The notes beneath the pieces are model-generated. The model was given only the letters and a program-made list of their open reading frames with translations, did not search any database and was not told where the DNA came from. The position numbers were made by a program, and so were the translations under genes. From positions 31,738 through 39,826 of the forward strand of contig CALMNS010000657.1 of NCBI GenBank assembly GCA_937871635.1: a DNA stretch of 8,089 nucleotides. Direction: 5' to 3'. Position 1 is the first letter of the stretch; every line of letters begins with the position of its first letter. Source of the DNA: an uncultured Solirubrobacter sp. GTDB taxonomy: Bacteria; Actinomycetota; Thermoleophilia; Solirubrobacterales; Solirubrobacteraceae. This document shows positions 5,159 through 8,089 of this stretch, piece by piece.

Positions 5159-6670
5159 ATGACCGCTGCTCAGACCGTGCCCGACTCCGCCCGCGACCGC
5201 TGGGTCGCCCTCGTCGTCCTGTGCGTGGGGATGCTGATGATCATCCTCGACACGACGATCGTGAACGTCGCCCTGCCGTCCATCCAGGACGACCTCCAGT
5301 TCTCGCAGACCGGCCTCGCCTGGGTCGTGAACGCCTACCTGATCGCCTTCGGCGGTCTGCTGCTCCTCGCCGGTCGCCTGGGCGACCTCATCGGCCGCCG
5401 GCGGATGTTCCTCGCCGGCCTCACCGTGTTCACCGCCGCCTCGCTGCTCTGCGGCATCGCGCAGACGCAGGAGGTGCTCGTCGCCGCACGCTTCCTGCAG
5501 GGGATCGGCGGCGCCATGACCGCCGCCGTGATCCTCGGGATGATCGTGACGATGTTCCCCGAGCCCGCCGAGCAGGCCAAGGCCATCGGCGTCTTCAGCT
5601 TCGTGGCGTCGGCGGGCGCCTCGATCGGCCTGCTGGCCGGCGGGGTGCTGACCGAGGCGATCAACTGGCACTGGATCTTCCTGGTCAACCTGCCCATCGG
5701 CGTCGCCACCGCGGTCATGGCCCGTCGCGTCCTCGCCGCCGACCCGGGCATCGGCCTGCACCGCGGCGCCGACGCGTCGGGCGCCGTCCTCGTGACCGGC
5801 GCGCTCATGCTGGCCGTCTACACCATCGTCGGGGCGGCGGAGGAGGGCTGGGCCTCCACGCGGACGCTCGTCCTGGCCGCCGTCGCCGTCGCGCTGCTCG
5901 TGGCCTTCGTGATCCGCGAGCAGCGGGCGGCCAACCCGCTCGTGCCGCTGCGGATCTTCCGCTCGCGGACCGTCTCGGCGGCCAACGCCGTCCAGGCCCT
6001 CATGGTCGCCGGGATGTTCAGCATGTTCTTCCTCGGGGCCCTCTACCTGCAGCGCGTGCTCGGCTACGACGCCATCGACGTCGGCCTGGCCTTCCTCCCT
6101 GTCGCGCTGGGCATCGGGGTGGTGTCCGCAGGCATCGCGCCCCGCCTCATCGTCCGCTACGGCGGGCGGGCGGCCCTCCTGCCGGGCCTCGCCCTGATGG
6201 CCGCGGGGCTCGCCTACTTCCAGCGCCTCCCCCTCGACGCGAGCTACGCCGTGGACCTGTTCCCCGCCATGCTCATGCTCGGGGTGGGCGCCGGTCTCTC
6301 GTTCCCCGCGCTCATGACGCTCGCCATGTCGGGCGCCACGCCGGAGGACTCGGGCCTGGCGTCCGGCCTGGTCAACACGACCCAGCAGGTCGGCGGCGCG
6401 CTCGGCCTGGCCGTGCTCGCCACGCTGTCGACCACCCGGACCGCGGACCTGCTCGCCCAGGGCGATCCGACCGGGGCCGCGCTCACCGACGGCTACCGGC
6501 TGGCGTTCCTGATCGCCACGGGGATCCTCCTCGCCGGGCTGGCCCTCGCGGCCGCCGCCCTGCGCCCCGCGGCCGTCGCGCTCGCCGGCGACGCCGCGTC
6601 CTCGGCGGCGACCGCGGATGACCAGTCCGCTCACGAACGCGAGCACGAGCGCCTGAAGGCGGCAGCGTAG
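5159..6670 (+). CDS. DHA2-family (EmrB/QacA) MFS multidrug exporter, 14 TM
   Basis: The 503-residue protein matches the length of 14-helix drug:H+ antiporters in the inner membrane. TM1 contains the DHA2 signature LDTTIVNVALPSIQDDL (30-46), with D31 a likely proton-coupling residue. Motif A is GRLGDLIGRRRM (72-83) between TM2 and TM3. R111 lies in the conserved ARFLQGIGGA of TM4. Motif C in TM5 is SAGASIGLLAGGVL (151-164), followed by WHWIFLVNLPIG (170-181). Repeated hydrophobic segments continue to about residue 480, then an Ala/Asp/Glu/His-rich cytoplasmic tail. It should pump hydrophobic or cationic drugs out using the proton gradient; the substrate cannot be told. The adjacent MarR gene and shared operator fit an inducible efflux pair. 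The ATG at 5159 is fixed by TACGGT 6 nt upstream; no Shine-Dalgarno is present. A 16-bp inverted repeat begins 21 nt after the stop. Confidence 0.95.
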   Translation: MTAAQTVPDSARDRWVALVVLCVGMLMIILDTTIVNVALPSIQDDLQFSQTGLAWVVNAYLIAFGGLLLLAGRLGDLIGRRRMFLAGLTVFTAASLLCGIAQTQEVLVAARFLQGIGGAMTAAVILGMIVTMFPEPAEQAKAIGVFSFVASAGASIGLLAGGVLTEAINWHWIFLVNLPIGVATAVMARRVLAADPGIGLHRGADASGAVLVTGALMLAVYTIVGAAEEGWASTRTLVLAAVAVALLVAFVIREQRAANPLVPLRIFRSRTVSAANAVQALMVAGMFSMFFLGALYLQRVLGYDAIDVGLAFLPVALGIGVVSAGIAPRLIVRYGGRAALLPGLALMAAGLAYFQRLPLDASYAVDLFPAMLMLGVGAGLSFPALMTLAMSGATPEDSGLASGLVNTTQQVGGALGLAVLATLSTTRTADLLAQGDPTGAALTDGYRLAFLIATGILLAGLALAAAALRPAAVALAGDAASSAATADDQSAHEREHERLKAAA

Positions 6671-6690
6671 GAGCAGCTTCGCAAGCACGA

Positions 6691-6728
6691 CGCACGGTAT
6701 CCCGAGGATCGACTCGGGATACCGTGCG
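6691..6728. promoter_or_regulatory. 16-bp perfect inverted repeat: cupin promoter dyad and/or exporter terminator
   Basis: CGCACGGTATCCCGAG (6691-6706) and CTCGGGATACCGTGCG (6713-6728) pair perfectly around a 6-nt loop (6707-6712). As RNA this is a strong stem just after the exporter stop, but without a U-run. The right arm also contains TACCGT (6720-6725), a -10 box 7 nt before the cupin ATG at 6733, so the repeat spans that promoter from about -35 to -10. A repressor operator and a factor-assisted terminator are both possible and not exclusive. Confidence 0.7.
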
Positions 6729-6732
6729 AGGC

Positions 6733-7098
6733 ATGCAAGCACTGCGTGCAGTTGACGTGGACCAGATCGCCGCCGGGCGACCGGAGTACTGGTCACAGGA
6801 GCAGATCGCGGAGGCGAACGGCAGCCTCTTCAAGGCAGCCAAAGGCATCGGATCGACGACCTGGCACTCGCACGAGGACCAGGACGAGGTCTTCCTGGTC
6901 ACGCACGGGACCCTCGTCGTCGGGCTGCGCTCGGGAGACGTGACCGTGGGCGCCGGCGAGATGCTGGTCGTCCCTCGGGGCGTCGAGCACCGCCCGCGGG
7001 CGGATGCCGAAACCCGCTTCCTGATCGTCGGGACGACCGTGACCTCGAACGCCGCCGGAGGGAAGCCGGCGTGGAGCGGGCGGGCGCAGGACGGCTGA
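6733..7098 (+). CDS. Small single-domain cupin protein
   Basis: The 121-residue product is one beta-barrel cupin. Motif 1 reads G40-STTW-H45-S-H47 with E52 in EVFLVTHG, and motif 2 GEMLVVPRGVEHRP (75-88) gives H86. These four residues (H45, H47, E52, H86) make a complete metal site. Proteins of this size include dioxygenases, isomerases and sugar- or ligand-sensing cupins, so no reaction can be named. ATG 6733 is preferred to the in-frame GTG at 6724, which lies inside the -10 box TACCGT. It follows the exporter by 62 bp but has its own promoter inside a large inverted repeat, so it may be separately controlled. The C-terminal tail after about residue 103 is polar and probably disordered. Confidence 0.88.
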   Translation: MQALRAVDVDQIAAGRPEYWSQEQIAEANGSLFKAAKGIGSTTWHSHEDQDEVFLVTHGTLVVGLRSGDVTVGAGEMLVVPRGVEHRPRADAETRFLIVGTTVTSNAAGGKPAWSGRAQDG

Positions 7099-7119
7099 TC
7101 GGGCTCGCCCGACTAGATT
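7099..7119 (+). promoter_or_regulatory. Promoter of the LOV-PP2C gene with adjoining short dyad
   Basis: TAGATT (7114-7119) is a -10 box 10 nt before ATG 7130, giving a leader of only a few bases at most. TCGGGC (7099-7104) and GCCCGA (7107-7112) form a perfect short palindrome directly after the cupin stop and against the -10. It could act as a weak terminator hairpin or as a binding site. Confidence 0.5.
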
Positions 7120-7129
7120 CCCACCGAGC

Positions 7130-8089
7130 ATGTCCGTGGCCGACCTCCCCATCGGGCGCGCGCTGGCCGCGACGAACTCCGGCATCGTGATCGCCGACGC
7201 GACGCAGCGGGGCTTCCCACTGACCTACGTGAACGCCGCCTTCGAGCGGCTGACGGGCTACAGCGCGCAGGAGTGCCTCGGGCGCAACTGCCGCTTCTTG
7301 CAGGGGCGGGAGACGGATCCCGCCTCGATCGCGGCGGTCTCGGCGGCGCTGCGCGACGGCCGCGAGTCGGTCAACGTGCTCCTCAACTACCGGGCGGACG
7401 GCTCGCGGTTCTACAACGAGCTGCGCCTCGCCCCCGTGCGCGGGCCCGACGGCCGGACGGAGCTCGTGATCGGCGTCCAGAACGACGTGACGGAGACCGT
7501 GGAGGAGCTCTCCGCGCTGCGGGCGCTGCGCGAGGCGCTGCGCCCGGCCACGCCCGCGCCCCGGCCCGGGCTCGAGATCGCCGAGGTCTTCGCACCCGCC
7601 GAGCACGGCGTGGCCGGCGACTTCCACCTCGTCGCGGCGGGCCCCCGCGAGGCGACCGTCGTGGTGGTCGGCGACGTGATGGGCCACGGCCCCGGCGCGG
7701 CCCGCCGCGCGACCTACGTGCGTACCGCGCTCTCGACCTTCGCCGGGTTCACCGACGACCCGGTCCGGCTGCTCGAGATGGCCAACCACTCGCTGATCGA
7801 GCGGATCGGGACCTCGGCGGAGTTCGTCACCGCGGCGTGCGCCACCTACGCCCCGCGGACACGCGCCCTGCGCTGGGCCCTGGCCGGTCACCCGGCGCCG
7901 CTCGCCCTGGCCAGCGGCGAGCCGCTCGGCGGGCCGGCGCGGGCCGGGCTCCCCCTCGGGATCGACATCGAGCTCAGCGCCCGGGGCGCCCAGGTGACGC
8001 TCGAGGCGGGCGAGGGCGTCCTGCTCTATACGGACGGGCTGCCCGAGGCCCGCGCCGCGGGCGACGACCGGCGCAGCGCCCCGCGGCTC
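7130..8089 (+). CDS. LOV-domain PP2C/SpoIIE-type serine phosphatase (blue-light sensor); C-terminus outside window
   Basis: The frame is open for 320 codons from ATG 7130 to the window edge. Residues about 10-122 are a complete LOV domain: GRNCRFLQG (51-59) with C54, the cysteine that forms the light-driven FMN adduct, N86 and N96 in NYRADGSRFYNELRLAPV, and Q117 in the final strand (VQNDVT). A short helical linker (about 122-145) leads to a PP2C/SpoIIE phosphatase domain: AGDFHLV (162-168), GDVMGHGPGAA (181-191), AGHPAPL (252-258) and YTDGLPEAR (300-308). The metal-binding aspartates are probably D164, D182 and D302. Such proteins usually dephosphorylate an anti-sigma-factor antagonist and so tie a general stress sigma factor to the signal; here the signal should be blue light. 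No partner-switching partner is visible in this window. The frame is complete through the last catalytic motif, so only the end is missing. Confidence 0.94.
   Translation, partial: MSVADLPIGRALAATNSGIVIADATQRGFPLTYVNAAFERLTGYSAQECLGRNCRFLQGRETDPASIAAVSAALRDGRESVNVLLNYRADGSRFYNELRLAPVRGPDGRTELVIGVQNDVTETVEELSALRALREALRPATPAPRPGLEIAEVFAPAEHGVAGDFHLVAAGPREATVVVVGDVMGHGPGAARRATYVRTALSTFAGFTDDPVRLLEMANHSLIERIGTSAEFVTAACATYAPRTRALRWALAGHPAPLALASGEPLGGPARAGLPLGIDIELSARGAQVTLEAGEGVLLYTDGLPEARAAGDDRRSAPRL

Noticed and set aside
4645..6621. Long plus-strand frame of 658 codons across the MarR and exporter genes
   Set aside because: It spans two clear genes in another frame and translates to Arg/Pro/Ala repeats with no domain.
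5075..6796. Minus-strand frame of 573 codons opposite the exporter
   Set aside because: Its composition (Glu/Asp/Gly/His/Arg-rich) is the known antisense shadow of a hydrophobic GC-rich gene; there is no start signal or motif.
6899..7891. Minus-strand frame of 330 codons opposite the cupin and LOV-PP2C genes
   Set aside because: The plus strand has complete LOV and PP2C motifs; the antisense product has no domain character.

Overview
The window is a GC-rich segment of bacterial chromosome with dense, short-spaced genes. Strong G/C bias at third codon positions, short spacers and several TANNNT -10 boxes placed 6-10 nt before start codons point to an actinobacterium. A light-sensing LOV-PP2C phosphatase would suit a soil member of the Actinomycetota, perhaps of the Solirubrobacterales/Thermoleophilia, but the lineage is only a guess. 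No rRNA, tRNA, CRISPR array, insertion sequence or phage gene was recognised.

Layout. (1) 1-1992, minus: a homodimeric-type 2-oxoacid dehydrogenase E1 (AceE/MdeB-like, thiamine-diphosphate dependent), cut off at the window's left edge. (2) 2101-2541, plus: an Lrp/AsnC regulator, divergent from E1 across a 108-bp spacer containing three inverted repeats. (3) 2542-3090: 549 bp with no convincing intact gene, holding a possible decayed minus-strand gene end. (4) 3091-3660, minus: a TetR-family repressor, divergent from (5) 3743-4468, plus: an NADPH-type short-chain dehydrogenase. Their 82-bp spacer holds two copies of a 17-bp dyad flanking overlapping divergent -10 boxes. (6) 4601-5107, plus: a MarR regulator, followed by (7) 5159-6670, plus: a 14-TM DHA2 (EmrB/QacA) drug exporter. 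Both promoters carry the same 15-bp sequence, which is a perfect palindrome in front of the exporter. (8) 6733-7098, plus: a small single-domain cupin whose promoter lies inside a 16-bp perfect inverted repeat. (9) 7130-8089, plus: a LOV-PP2C (SpoIIE-type) phosphatase, cut off at the right edge.

The genes do not form one pathway. They read as a row of small regulator-target modules: Lrp with E1, TetR with the reductase, MarR with the exporter, then the cupin and the photoreceptor phosphatase. In the first three the regulator lies beside its likely target and candidate operators are visible. The common feature is promoter economy: five genes appear to be transcribed from, or almost from, their start codons. 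I found no clearly new multi-gene system. The most useful leads are the two operator pairs, the mdeB/mdeR-like arrangement without a methionine lyase between the genes, and the leaderless promoter series.
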